A stretch of DNA of 64,000 nt from DATARH01 sp050246595 (GTDB lineage Bacteria; Pseudomonadota; Alphaproteobacteria; ATCC43930; CGMCC-115725): positions 70,758 through 134,757 of the forward strand of contig JBFWVT010000005.1 of NCBI GenBank assembly GCA_050246595.1. Reading direction: 5' to 3'. Each line of letters starts with the position of its first letter. Within the stretch, counting starts at the first letter, position 1. Below, one piece after another: positions 7,711-15,809 of the stretch. The notes below the pieces were generated by a model. It was not told the origin of the DNA and did not search any database. It saw nothing but the letters and a program-made list of their open reading frames with translations. A program made the translations under genes and the position numbers.

Positions 7711-9297
7711 ATGAGCCTGAACAAAGATTCGAACCCGCGCACCGCAAACGGGCTGGCGAGTCGGCTATCCCGTCGAACCCTCATGGCTGGTACCGCGCTC
7801 GCCGCTTTTACGGGCATTCCAGGCACGGCAGTTGCAGGCCAGCAGGGCGAACTGGTTTGGGCGGTGCATGCCTCGCTGGCCCCGACCTGGTTCGATCCCG
7901 CCGAAACATCGGGGATCATCACGCCGTTCATCGTGCTTTACGCGCTTCACGATGCGCTGGTGAAGCCGATGCCGGACGGTGCGGCCACCCCCAGCCTGGC
8001 CGAGTCCTGGTCGATCTCGGAGGATGGCCTCACCGTCGATTTCGTTCTGCGCGAAGGAGTGAAATTTCATAACGGCGACCCGGTGACCGCCGAGGACGTA
8101 AAGTTCTCGTTCGAGCGTTATCGCGGCACCGCGCACGAGATGATGAAGACCCGTGTCGCTGCGGTGCAGGCACTCGATGCCAGGCGTGTACAGTTCAAAT
8201 TGAACGAGCCCTGGCCCGACTTCCTGACCTTTTATTCGAGCGCCACCGGTGCGGGTTGGATCGTTCCCAAAAAATATGTCGAACAGGTCGGAGAGGCCGA
8301 TTTCAAGAAAGCCCCGATCGGAGCCGGCCCGTATAGATTCGTTTCGTTCACGCCCGGCGTCGAGCTGGTCGTTGAGGCGTTCGATCAGTTCTGGCGCAAG
8401 CCTCCCGGCGTCAAGCGTATTGTGTTCAAGGTCATCCCCGACGAGGCGACACGCGTGGCGGCTCTGAAACGCGGCGAGGTCGATATCGCCTTCTCGATCC
8501 GAGGCGAGCTGGCCGAGGACATCGTGCAAACGCCGGGCCTCACCCTCAAACCGACTGTCGGCTCGGGTTCGTATTGGGTCTATTACCCCGAACAATGGGA
8601 TCCCAAATCGCCCTGGCACGATGTCCGGGTCAGGAAGGCGGCAAGCCTCGCGATCAATCGCGAGAATATCAACCAGGCGCTGACGCTTGGTCACTCCCGG
8701 CTGACCGGCAGCATAATACCCGAGAATTTCGAGTTTTTCTGGCAGCCGCCGAAATCGGTTTTCGATATGGAGAGAGCCAGGAAGCTATTGGCCGAAGCGG
8801 GCTACCCGAGGGGGTTCAACGCCGGCGATTATTATTGCGACGCCGCTTACGCCAATCTGGGCGAGGCGGTCATCAACGATCTTCAGGTGGTCGGCATCCG
8901 GGCGCGGCTTCGCCCGCTCGAACGCGCCGCCTTCTATAAGGGCTATGCCGAGAAGCAATTCAATAAAGGATTGGTTCAAGGCGCGAGCGGCGCATTCGGG
9001 AATGCCGCGACGCGGCTGGAGGCGTTTGTGGTGAAGGGCGGCGCCTTCGTGTACGGTAGCTATCCGGAGATCGACGAGTTGTTTCCAAAGCAGGCAGTCG
9101 AGCTGGATGTCGACAAGCGCCGCGAGCTGTTGGACAAGATGCAGCAGCTTGTTCATGAAAAGGAAATGTACACTCCGATATGGCAACTTGCCTTTATCAG
9201 CGCGGTCGGACCGCGGGTCGGCGAAGCGGGATTTGGTCTCATCAAGGGCTTTGTCTACGCGGCTCCTTATGAGGACATCACTCTGAAAACCGGATAG
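7711..9297 (+). CDS. ABC transporter solute-binding protein, family 5 (peptide/nickel/opine type), Tat-exported
   Basis: The 528-residue protein starts with a twin-arginine signal (SRRTLM, Arg 21-22), a hydrophobic core and a probable AVA cleavage site near residue 42. The mature part has the family-5 features SWSISEDGLTVDFVLREGVKFHNGDPVTAEDVKFS (about 100-135, quoted in part here as DGLTVDFVLREGVKFHNGD) and a DPKSPWHDVRVRKAASLAI segment near the domain hinge. Such proteins bind peptides, opines or other small ligands in the periplasm for import. No permease or ATPase gene lies beside it, so it is an orphan here. AGGAG precedes the ATG pair at 7708/7711; a GTG at 7681 is also in frame. Confidence 0.9.
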   Translation: MSLNKDSNPRTANGLASRLSRRTLMAGTALAAFTGIPGTAVAGQQGELVWAVHASLAPTWFDPAETSGIITPFIVLYALHDALVKPMPDGAATPSLAESWSISEDGLTVDFVLREGVKFHNGDPVTAEDVKFSFERYRGTAHEMMKTRVAAVQALDARRVQFKLNEPWPDFLTFYSSATGAGWIVPKKYVEQVGEADFKKAPIGAGPYRFVSFTPGVELVVEAFDQFWRKPPGVKRIVFKVIPDEATRVAALKRGEVDIAFSIRGELAEDIVQTPGLTLKPTVGSGSYWVYYPEQWDPKSPWHDVRVRKAASLAINRENINQALTLGHSRLTGSIIPENFEFFWQPPKSVFDMERARKLLAEAGYPRGFNAGDYYCDAAYANLGEAVINDLQVVGIRARLRPLERAAFYKGYAEKQFNKGLVQGASGAFGNAATRLEAFVVKGGAFVYGSYPEIDELFPKQAVELDVDKRRELLDKMQQLVHEKEMYTPIWQLAFISAVGPRVGEAGFGLIKGFVYAAPYEDITLKTG

Positions 9298-9342
9298 AGA
9301 GGTGCGACACGCCGGCGATCCTGATCGTCCGGAACGCTGAAC

Positions 9343-9411
9343 AATGCCCCACCCTGCCCTCCCCTCCCCGGACTTGATAAGGATCGCGGGGAGGGCTGGG
9401 GAGGAGATGCG
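9343..9411. repeat. GC-rich inverted-repeat element between convergent genes
   Basis: The segment contains CCCACCCTGCCCTCCCC on one side and GGGGAGGGCTGGGGAGG on the other, enclosing TCCCCGGACTTGAT. It lies between the convergent solute-binding protein (ending 9297) and amidohydrolase (ending 9522) genes, where its stem could terminate transcription from both sides. A second member, in the opposite orientation, is at 15675-15740 and shares TCCCCGGACTTGAT on the other strand. Confidence 0.65.
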
Positions 9412-9521
9412 GTTACGGGAGCGATCAGCCCCAGGAGCGCTTGCCGGGGGTACTTGGTACAAGAGATACCGAAGAATTCGGTGACGGTGTCGCCAGCACC
9501 GCGGGTTTGAGGGTCCGCAAT

Positions 9522-11018
9522 CTATCCGGGATGCGCGCCGTAACGATGCACGTGATACGGCGCGGAAGCGAGGCCCGGACAATAGCTGCCAACAACCGGC
9601 TCCAGCGCCTCGTATAGACGGCGGTTATCGGCGTTGAGCGCGGCAAGACGGTCGCGCGCCGCGGCGGCGCGCTCGCGCAGACGCGCCAGATCGACGGTCA
9701 GCACGCGGCGGTTTTCAACCACCACCCGGCCGCCGATCATCACGCTGTCAACCGCGGTGCCGTCCTCGGTGTGGACGAGCTGGTTGACCGGATTGTTGAG
9801 CGGCAGCCAGTTCGGGTGATCGAGGTCGAGCATCACGAGATCGGCCTTCCAGCCCGGCGCGATCCGGCCGATATGGTTGCCGAAACCCAGCACGCGGGCG
9901 CTGCCCTCGGTCGCTGCGAGGGCCGCCTCTCGGGTCGTCAGCCAGCGGCGCCACTCCGGTCCCTGCACCTTCGAGACAAACGAGGCGAGCCGCATCGCTT
10001 CGTACATGTTCTGGTTGTCGGAGCACGATGCCCCGTCGGTGCCGATCCCGAGATTGACCTTGCGGTCGAGCATCTCCCTGGCATCGGCGAGACCCGAGCC
10101 GAGCCGCATGTTACTGCCGGGGTTGTGCGCGACCGAGGCGCCGGCATCGCCGAGACGCGCCATGTCGTCATGGTCGAGCCAGACCCCGTGCGCCACCGTG
10201 AAATGCGGCCCGATCACGCCGAGCCGAGCGAGATGCGCGGTCTGGGTTTTGCCGTAGAGCCGCAGGCTGGCCACGGCCTGCACCTTCGACTCGGCGACAT
10301 GGCTGTGCAGTCCGATAGCGAAATCGCGGGAAAGCGCGGTGCAGCCGAGGATGAATTCGTCCGAGCAATGATGCGGGATGGTCGGCGCGACGGCCGGACG
10401 GATACGATCGCGGTCGAACGGCCAGACGCGCAGCGCGTCGCGGATCGCGGCCAATGTCGTCTCGCCGGGCGGCAAGCGGAGCGCGGCGACACGCTCGCGA
10501 AGGGCGGGCGGCAGGGCATCGGCGAGGCCGGGGATCGCCTCGTAAAAGCTGCGGTCGGCGACCATCGGCGCGATCACCGCGCGAATGCCGACTTCCTCAT
10601 AGGCCGAGCCGACCGAGGCGATGCCGTCGCTGGTCGGGACCGGCCATTCGAAAAACAAATCGTACAGCGCGGTGCAGCCTTTGAGCACCATCTCGACCGC
10701 GCCGATCTGCGCCGACAGATGAATGTCGTCGGCGGCGCGGTTGCCGCCGACCCAGGGCGCCGCGGCGAGCAGCAATTCGAGCGTCCACCGGTCGCCCATG
10801 CCCTTGCCGAGATTGCCGTGCGAGTGGGTGTGGGCATTGACGAGACCGGGGTGGATCAGCCGCCGCGACGCCGCGATCTCGCGCACGCCCTCGGGTGCCA
10901 AAACGCCGGGCGGACCCAGTTCGCGGATCGTGTCGTCCTCGATCAGGATGTCGGCCGGGTCCGCCGTCCCGGCCCGGATATCGAGCACCAACCCGCCGCG
11001 GATTATCGTGTAGGCCAT
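9522..11018 (-). CDS. amidohydrolase of the TrzA/AtzA/cytosine-deaminase-like family
   Basis: The 498-residue protein has the full metal and catalytic set of this family: HTH at 63-65, HSHVAE (H238, H240, E243), H277 in VAHGVW and D328 in GIGTDGAS. These enzymes are cytoplasmic Zn/Fe hydrolases that remove amino, chloro or other groups from heterocycles, adenosine or guanine-type compounds. The frame is open further upstream, but the ATG at 11018 has GGGGAGA about 7 bases before it and gives the usual N-terminus with a beta-strand before the barrel. It diverges from the polysaccharide genes starting at 11299 and converges on the solute-binding protein gene. The exact substrate is unknown. Confidence 0.88.
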   Translation of the reverse strand: MAYTIIRGGLVLDIRAGTADPADILIEDDTIRELGPPGVLAPEGVREIAASRRLIHPGLVNAHTHSHGNLGKGMGDRWTLELLLAAAPWVGGNRAADDIHLSAQIGAVEMVLKGCTALYDLFFEWPVPTSDGIASVGSAYEEVGIRAVIAPMVADRSFYEAIPGLADALPPALRERVAALRLPPGETTLAAIRDALRVWPFDRDRIRPAVAPTIPHHCSDEFILGCTALSRDFAIGLHSHVAESKVQAVASLRLYGKTQTAHLARLGVIGPHFTVAHGVWLDHDDMARLGDAGASVAHNPGSNMRLGSGLADAREMLDRKVNLGIGTDGASCSDNQNMYEAMRLASFVSKVQGPEWRRWLTTREAALAATEGSARVLGFGNHIGRIAPGWKADLVMLDLDHPNWLPLNNPVNQLVHTEDGTAVDSVMIGGRVVVENRRVLTVDLARLRERAAAARDRLAALNADNRRLYEALEPVVGSYCPGLASAPYHVHRYGAHPG

Positions 11019-11298
11019 TGCCGGTCTCCCCGAAGCCGATTCCCCTGATGCGTTGCCTCTCCCGCGTCGGAACGCTCGCGCGCTCTTCCAGCTTGTCACA
11101 GATGATATCGACCCTGCGGCGGCAGTCGAGTCGGGGAGCGAGCGCACTGCGCAAGCTCGATTTCAGCTCGCTGCGTCCGCCGTTGAAACCGAGCGGCGCG
11201 CGTTACGGGCACGCGACGACCCTCAGCCAAATTCCTGGTTGCATCGGCCCACTCGGCCTGTTGTCGTGCGTCCGACCGGTCCGCGAAAGGAGAGCGGA
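11019..11298. promoter_or_regulatory. divergent intergenic region upstream of the polysaccharide locus
   Basis: These 280 bases separate the minus-strand amidohydrolase from the plus-strand outer-membrane barrel gene and must hold the promoters for both. AAAGGAGAG at about 11286-11294 is the ribosome-binding sequence for the TTG start at 11299. No specific operator could be recognised. Confidence 0.4.
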
Positions 11299-12642
11299 TT
11301 GACGCGTGCCTATCGACTGAACCGCTGTATCCTGATCCTGTTCGCGCTCGGGGCGGGGGTGCCGTTGCTGGCTGGCTCCGCGCCTCCGGCTCATGCCCAG
11401 TTGGGCGCGATCGGCGGGCAGAGCGGTCCGGCGATCGAGGCCCCGCCGCCGAGCGGCAGACCGAGCGCATTCGACGAGCGGGGGCGGGAAAAAAACGCTC
11501 TGATCGTCGGTGACTGGCTGCTCTACCCGACCGCCTTTGCCGGCGCAATCTACGACACCAATCCCTCCCAGAGCGCGCGGCGCTCGCAGGCGAGCGGCGG
11601 CGCTCGCCTCGTCCCGGCGCTGCTGGCGGAGAGAACCGCGGCGATCAGCCGGACCAGCCTGTACGCGATGACCGATGCCCGCCTGTACGCGATCGGAGAA
11701 GGACAGGGCTTTAATGCCGTCGCGGCGCGGCTCGGCGCAATCCAGGATTACGAGCCGGTCGAAAGCTGGGTTCTGCATGCGCAAGGCGATTACACGCGGC
11801 AGCGCGATGTCTTCAGCACGCTCGGCATCACGCATGGGTTGTCGTCGTTGAACCCGACCGGTGTCGGTGTCGTGCCGACGCAACAGCCATTCGTCTACAA
11901 CCAGCTCACCGGCACCGGATCGGTCCTGAAACGGTTCAGCAATGCGTTTGTCAGTCTCGGCGGCGCGGCGGTCGGCATTCTTTACAACCAGCCAGACGGC
12001 ACGATGCCGCCGCCCAGCGGCGCCGTCTATACGGCGACCGGCCGCGGCGGGATATGGCTGACGCCCGATCTCTATACCTTTGTTTCCGGCGCGGTCGATA
12101 AGCGCGATTGGGACACCGATTCGTTGAATTCGTCGGGGTTTCGCACGCTGGTCGGGATCGGCTCGGATCAGATCGGTCTGTTTCGCGGCGAAATTCATGG
12201 AGGCTATCAGCAACAGAGCTTTGATTCGGCGGCGATCGGCACGGTCGGCAGTTCGGTCTATGGCGGCCGGCTGGACTATTTCCCCTATCCGAAGCTGACG
12301 CTGCGGGCCGCGGCCGATCGAACGATCGGCGCCTCGCTGCTCGGGACGGCTCCGGCAACGGCGGCGGGAACATCCTCGATCGTCACGAGCTTTCTCGGGC
12401 AGGTCACTTACGCGGTTTTCCCGGAATGGGAATGGAGCGGGCGCGCCGGGTATCTGCGGGCCTCCTATACCGAGTCGCCGCGGCGGGAGAATGCCTGGAC
12501 AGCGGGCGCGACGCTGACCTACAGCATCTGGCGGAGCTTTGGGCTGTCGCTCGATTATCAGCACCTTGCGCTGAACTCGAACGTGCCGGATCAGGGTTTC
12601 TCGCGTGACATCGTCACATTCGGCATCTCCTACAAATACTGA
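11299..12642 (+). CDS. outer-membrane beta-barrel protein of a polysaccharide locus (BBP2-like)
   Basis: The 447-residue protein begins with a Sec signal peptide (hydrophobic ILILFALGAGVPLLAG, cleavage near AHAQ at about 34). The mature part is made of alternating beta-strand segments and ends in ...RDIVTFGISYKY, with the terminal aromatic residue typical of outer-membrane barrels. Proteins of this kind sit at the head of exopolysaccharide loci and are proposed to act as secretion porins. The TTG start at 11299 is chosen because AAAGGAGAG precedes it at good spacing and the signal peptide begins there. The next gene, an O-antigen ligase-like protein, begins at or just before the stop, so the two are coupled. 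Confidence 0.75.
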   Translation: MTRAYRLNRCILILFALGAGVPLLAGSAPPAHAQLGAIGGQSGPAIEAPPPSGRPSAFDERGREKNALIVGDWLLYPTAFAGAIYDTNPSQSARRSQASGGARLVPALLAERTAAISRTSLYAMTDARLYAIGEGQGFNAVAARLGAIQDYEPVESWVLHAQGDYTRQRDVFSTLGITHGLSSLNPTGVGVVPTQQPFVYNQLTGTGSVLKRFSNAFVSLGGAAVGILYNQPDGTMPPPSGAVYTATGRGGIWLTPDLYTFVSGAVDKRDWDTDSLNSSGFRTLVGIGSDQIGLFRGEIHGGYQQQSFDSAAIGTVGSSVYGGRLDYFPYPKLTLRAAADRTIGASLLGTAPATAAGTSSIVTSFLGQVTYAVFPEWEWSGRAGYLRASYTESPRRENAWTAGATLTYSIWRSFGLSLDYQHLALNSNVPDQGFSRDIVTFGISYKY

Positions 12643-12658
12643 CCTGCCTCGGCCGGGC

Positions 12659-14782
12659 ATGACCCCGGCGCTGATCGGCGCGCACGCCGCCAGAGCCAGC
12701 TTTGTCGAGAATGCGATTTTCTGGCTGTTTGTCGCCGGGCTTGCCTGGGTCCCGTTCTGGCATGGCAGCAACGAGGCGATCGCCTGGGGCATCAATGCGA
12801 TGCTGTTTCCGGGGCTTGCGGTTGTGTACGAGGCCGGGTTGATACTGCGCAGCCAGCCGCATCCGGTCGGGCTTCGATCTGTCCGGCTTCCGGCGGCGCT
12901 GTTTCTGCTGCTCGTGTCGTGGATCGCGGTGCAGAGCGCCGCCGGACTGTTTCCCGATGCCGCCAACCCGGTCTGGGCGATGGCCGGCGAAGCGGTCGGT
13001 GCGAAGCTGGCCGGCAGCATTAGCGTCAATCGCGATCTGACCGCAGCGGCGCTGCTCCGCCTGATCACCGGTGCCGGCGTGTTCTGGCTCGCGCTGCAGC
13101 TGTGCCGTGACACCGGCCGCGCTCGGACGCTCGTCGCGGCAATCGCGGTGATCGGCGGGATCTATGCCGCTTACGGGCTGATCGCGGCGAAGACCAGCTG
13201 GCTGCGGATGCCGAATGTGTCGCCGGGCGACGTCGTGTCGGCGACGTTTATCAACCCCAATGCCTATGCCGCTTTTGCCGGGATCGGGTTCATCGCGACG
13301 GCCGGGGTTTTCCTTAATCTCTGTCGACGGTACGGCATCGGCGCCCCCGGTACAACCCGAACGCCGCTGGCGGCGCTGGTCGAGATGATCGGTTGCGACG
13401 GCGCGCCGGTTCTGGCCGGCGGCTTTATCATCCTGACGGCGCTTCTTCTCACCGGGTCGCGCGGCGGTATCGCCGCAACCGGGCTTGCCGTCGTCGCCTT
13501 TGCCGTGCTTGCCGGAGGACGCGCAGCGGGACGCGAGGCGCGGGCGTGGCCCGTGCCGATTCTCGGGCTTGTCCTGCTCGGGGGAACCGGGCTGCTGTTC
13601 GGCGCGGCTCTCGGCGATAAAATTGCCGGGGCGGGTTTCTCCGATGCAAACCGGCTCGCGGTCTATCGCGTCGCGTTGCAGTCGATCCTCGATCGGCCCT
13701 GGCTCGGCTGGGGCTATGGCACGTTCGTCGATGTCTTTCCGATGTATCGCGACTTCTCGGTCGCCGGGTCGGGCACCTGGAGTCAGGCGCACAATACCTA
13801 TCTCGAAGCGGTGCAAGGGTTGGGGATCGTCTTCGGGTCGATCTTCGTCGCGCTGATCGCGCTGCCGGCGTTGCGCTGCTTCAGAGGCGCCGTTTCCCGT
13901 CGTGGGGGCGCAATGGTGCCGTTGGTCGCGGTCGCCGCTGTCATTCTCGTCGGCGCGCACGCGCTGGTTGACTTCAGCTTGCAGATTCAAGCCGTCGCAT
14001 TGACCGTCGCGGCGCTGCTCGGCGCCGGAACCGCGCAGGCGGAACGCTCGTCTGTGTCTCTCGCGGACGGCTCGGCACACGTAATCCGCAACGCCGGCGG
14101 GAGGACGGCACCAATATACACGGGACGGCGGCCGTGGTTGACCGCCTTATTGGTGTCGGCGTTGTGCGGATACGCCGTGCTGCGGGGATACGATCTCGCC
14201 TCCGCCGCGGAAGCGCGGGAGATTGACGAGAAGCGGTCTGCACCCGCATCCGAGCCAACAACCGGGCCGGCGGGCGAGACGGGGCGAGGGTGGATCGGCA
14301 TCCCGGGTCTCGGCCGCTCGGCCTTCGATCTGCCGCTGGCACAGATCGCCGCGATCGATCCCGAGACGGGAGGCCGGCGGACGGCGGAACTGAGCGCCCT
14401 TGTCGCGGCACGGCCGCTCTCGTCGCAAGCCTGGCTGTCGCTCGCGATATTCCGGCTGGTCGCGCGCGAGACGCTGGCGAGTGTTGTCGCGGCGTTGCAA
14501 CTGTCCTGGGCGACCGGGCCGAACGAGGGCAGCGTGCTGTGGCAGCGCGGCGTCTTTGGCTTGGCCCTGTGGGCCTTCCTGCCATCCGACGCACGCGAAC
14601 GGACGATGCGAGACCTGGCGCGCGCGATACGCGAACGGCTTGTCGCCGATCCGCAGGCGGCGGCGGTAAGGCCCATTTTCGCCGCCAAATCGGCGGAAAC
14701 GCGGGCGCAGATGCGGGTTCTGCTCGAACGGCACGGTCTGCGTTCCGACGACCTCGGCCGTATCGGTCTGCGGGCCGAGTGA
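12659..14782 (+). CDS. O-antigen ligase/polymerase-like membrane protein (Wzy_C family)
   Basis: The protein has about a dozen hydrophobic segments, then the family motifs NPNAYAAFAGIGF, LLTGSRGGIAA and, in a large periplasmic loop, WLGWGYGTF...SQAHNTYLEAVQGLG. This family either polymerises lipid-linked repeat units or transfers glycan to an acceptor on the outer face of the inner membrane. After the last main helix group a Pro/Gly/Arg-rich linker leads to a C-terminal region of roughly 230 residues of uncertain fold, longer than in most ligases. ATG 12659 is taken as the start; a GTG at 12605, overlapping the barrel gene by 38 bases, is also in frame and neither has a strong ribosome-binding sequence. 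Confidence 0.8.
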   Translation: MTPALIGAHAARASFVENAIFWLFVAGLAWVPFWHGSNEAIAWGINAMLFPGLAVVYEAGLILRSQPHPVGLRSVRLPAALFLLLVSWIAVQSAAGLFPDAANPVWAMAGEAVGAKLAGSISVNRDLTAAALLRLITGAGVFWLALQLCRDTGRARTLVAAIAVIGGIYAAYGLIAAKTSWLRMPNVSPGDVVSATFINPNAYAAFAGIGFIATAGVFLNLCRRYGIGAPGTTRTPLAALVEMIGCDGAPVLAGGFIILTALLLTGSRGGIAATGLAVVAFAVLAGGRAAGREARAWPVPILGLVLLGGTGLLFGAALGDKIAGAGFSDANRLAVYRVALQSILDRPWLGWGYGTFVDVFPMYRDFSVAGSGTWSQAHNTYLEAVQGLGIVFGSIFVALIALPALRCFRGAVSRRGGAMVPLVAVAAVILVGAHALVDFSLQIQAVALTVAALLGAGTAQAERSSVSLADGSAHVIRNAGGRTAPIYTGRRPWLTALLVSALCGYAVLRGYDLASAAEAREIDEKRSAPASEPTTGPAGETGRGWIGIPGLGRSAFDLPLAQIAAIDPETGGRRTAELSALVAARPLSSQAWLSLAIFRLVARETLASVVAALQLSWATGPNEGSVLWQRGVFGLALWAFLPSDARERTMRDLARAIRERLVADPQAAAVRPIFAAKSAETRAQMRVLLERHGLRSDDLGRIGLRAE

Positions 14783-14896
14783 TCGCGGGCGCTCGGATCG
14801 CCCGTTCGGATGGCCCGCCCCCGAACTTTTTGCGTCAGACGAGAAAGGGCGGTATCGTTCAACCAGCGCGTCGTCGACGCCTCGTTGGATCTGCCG

Positions 14897-15646
14897 ATGA
14901 TCACATTGGGAACGAGACGGCCCGCCGGGCGACGAACGGCCGTCGCAGCAACCGCTTCCCTCCTTCTTTGCACGCTGCTGGCCGCTGCCGCTTTCGGCGC
15001 CGGGATCGGGTCTCCGGTGATCGTCGTGAATACCGTTACCGGCACGCTCAAAGCACAGGAACCGCGAGTATTGCGCGTCGGCGTGGATGTCTTTGCCGAT
15101 GAAATCGTCAGGACCGCCGAGAAAAGCGTCGCCCGCATCGTCTTCCAGGATCAGACCAGGCTCGAAATCAGCCCGTTATCCGAGGTGGTGCTCGACCGCT
15201 TTGTCTATGATCCGAACCGGTCGAACGCCGAGGTAGCGGTTTCGATCGCCAAGGGGATCGCGCGTTTCACGACCGGCGTGCTGAGCCATGAGAGCTACAA
15301 GATCAACACGCCGGCGGCGACGATCGGGGTTCGCGGAACGACGCTGGTCGTGCGCGTCGACGAACGCGGGACGGGAGTCTATGTCCGGGAGGGTTCGGTG
15401 ACGGTGACCGCGAACGGGATCACGGTCGTCGTCAATGCCGGGCAAGCGACATTCGTGCCGATCGGCGCTCCACCGACCGCGCCGATAAACACGCCGACCG
15501 CGCCATTCGATATTACCGGGATGCAAGCCCTGCTGTGGGACGCGGCGACACACGGCATAATCACGTCGCTGACACAGCTCGGTACCGGCACCCCGGTCGT
15601 GATCCAGAACAACTGCGTCAGCCCGAGCAGCAGCACCTGTAACTAA
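14897..15646 (+). CDS. FecR-domain protein, exported
   Basis: The 249-residue protein has an N-terminal Sec-like signal (TAVAATASLLLCTLLAAAAF, 14-33) and then a FecR domain, recognised by the core TPAATIGVRGTTL at 138-150 and the preceding strand-rich region (about 45-130). FecR domains sense or bind in the periplasm; here there is no sigma factor gene beside it. The partner is more likely the CHASE2-cyclase encoded 160 bases downstream, a pairing seen in other proteobacteria. Two cysteines (240, 248) lie at the extreme C-terminus. An in-frame start at 14810 would add 29 basic residues without a convincing ribosome-binding sequence. Confidence 0.85.
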   Translation: MITLGTRRPAGRRTAVAATASLLLCTLLAAAAFGAGIGSPVIVVNTVTGTLKAQEPRVLRVGVDVFADEIVRTAEKSVARIVFQDQTRLEISPLSEVVLDRFVYDPNRSNAEVAVSIAKGIARFTTGVLSHESYKINTPAATIGVRGTTLVVRVDERGTGVYVREGSVTVTANGITVVVNAGQATFVPIGAPPTAPINTPTAPFDITGMQALLWDAATHGIITSLTQLGTGTPVVIQNNCVSPSSSTCN

Positions 15647-15674
15647 TATCAAAGGCCCGAAAGCTTGACCGATA

Positions 15675-15740
15675 CCCCCACCCCGAACCTCCCCCGTGAT
15701 CCCCGGATCAAGTCCGGGGACGGGGAGGGAGGGGATGCGG
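15675..15740. repeat. GC-rich inverted-repeat element with perfect inner hairpin
   Basis: CCCCGGA (15701-15707), TCAAG loop and TCCGGGG (15713-15719) form a perfect 7-bp stem, flanked by C-rich (15676-15695) and G-rich (15720-15734) arms that can extend it. It lies between the FecR and cyclase genes. On the other strand it shares TCCCCGGACTTGAT with the element at 9343-9411. Confidence 0.7.
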
Positions 15741-15809
15741 CGCCGGAAGATCGGACTCACGGGTGATTGGTATAAGCGACAACCGCGGTTCACGCCTGTT
15801 GTCGTACCG

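Noticed and set aside
9771..11048. A plus-strand frame of 425 codons over the TrzA-type amidohydrolase
   Set aside because: Opposite-strand shadow without motifs.
11203..13113. A minus-strand frame of 636 codons over the outer-membrane barrel gene
   Set aside because: No motifs; the plus-strand barrel has a signal peptide and ribosome-binding sequence.
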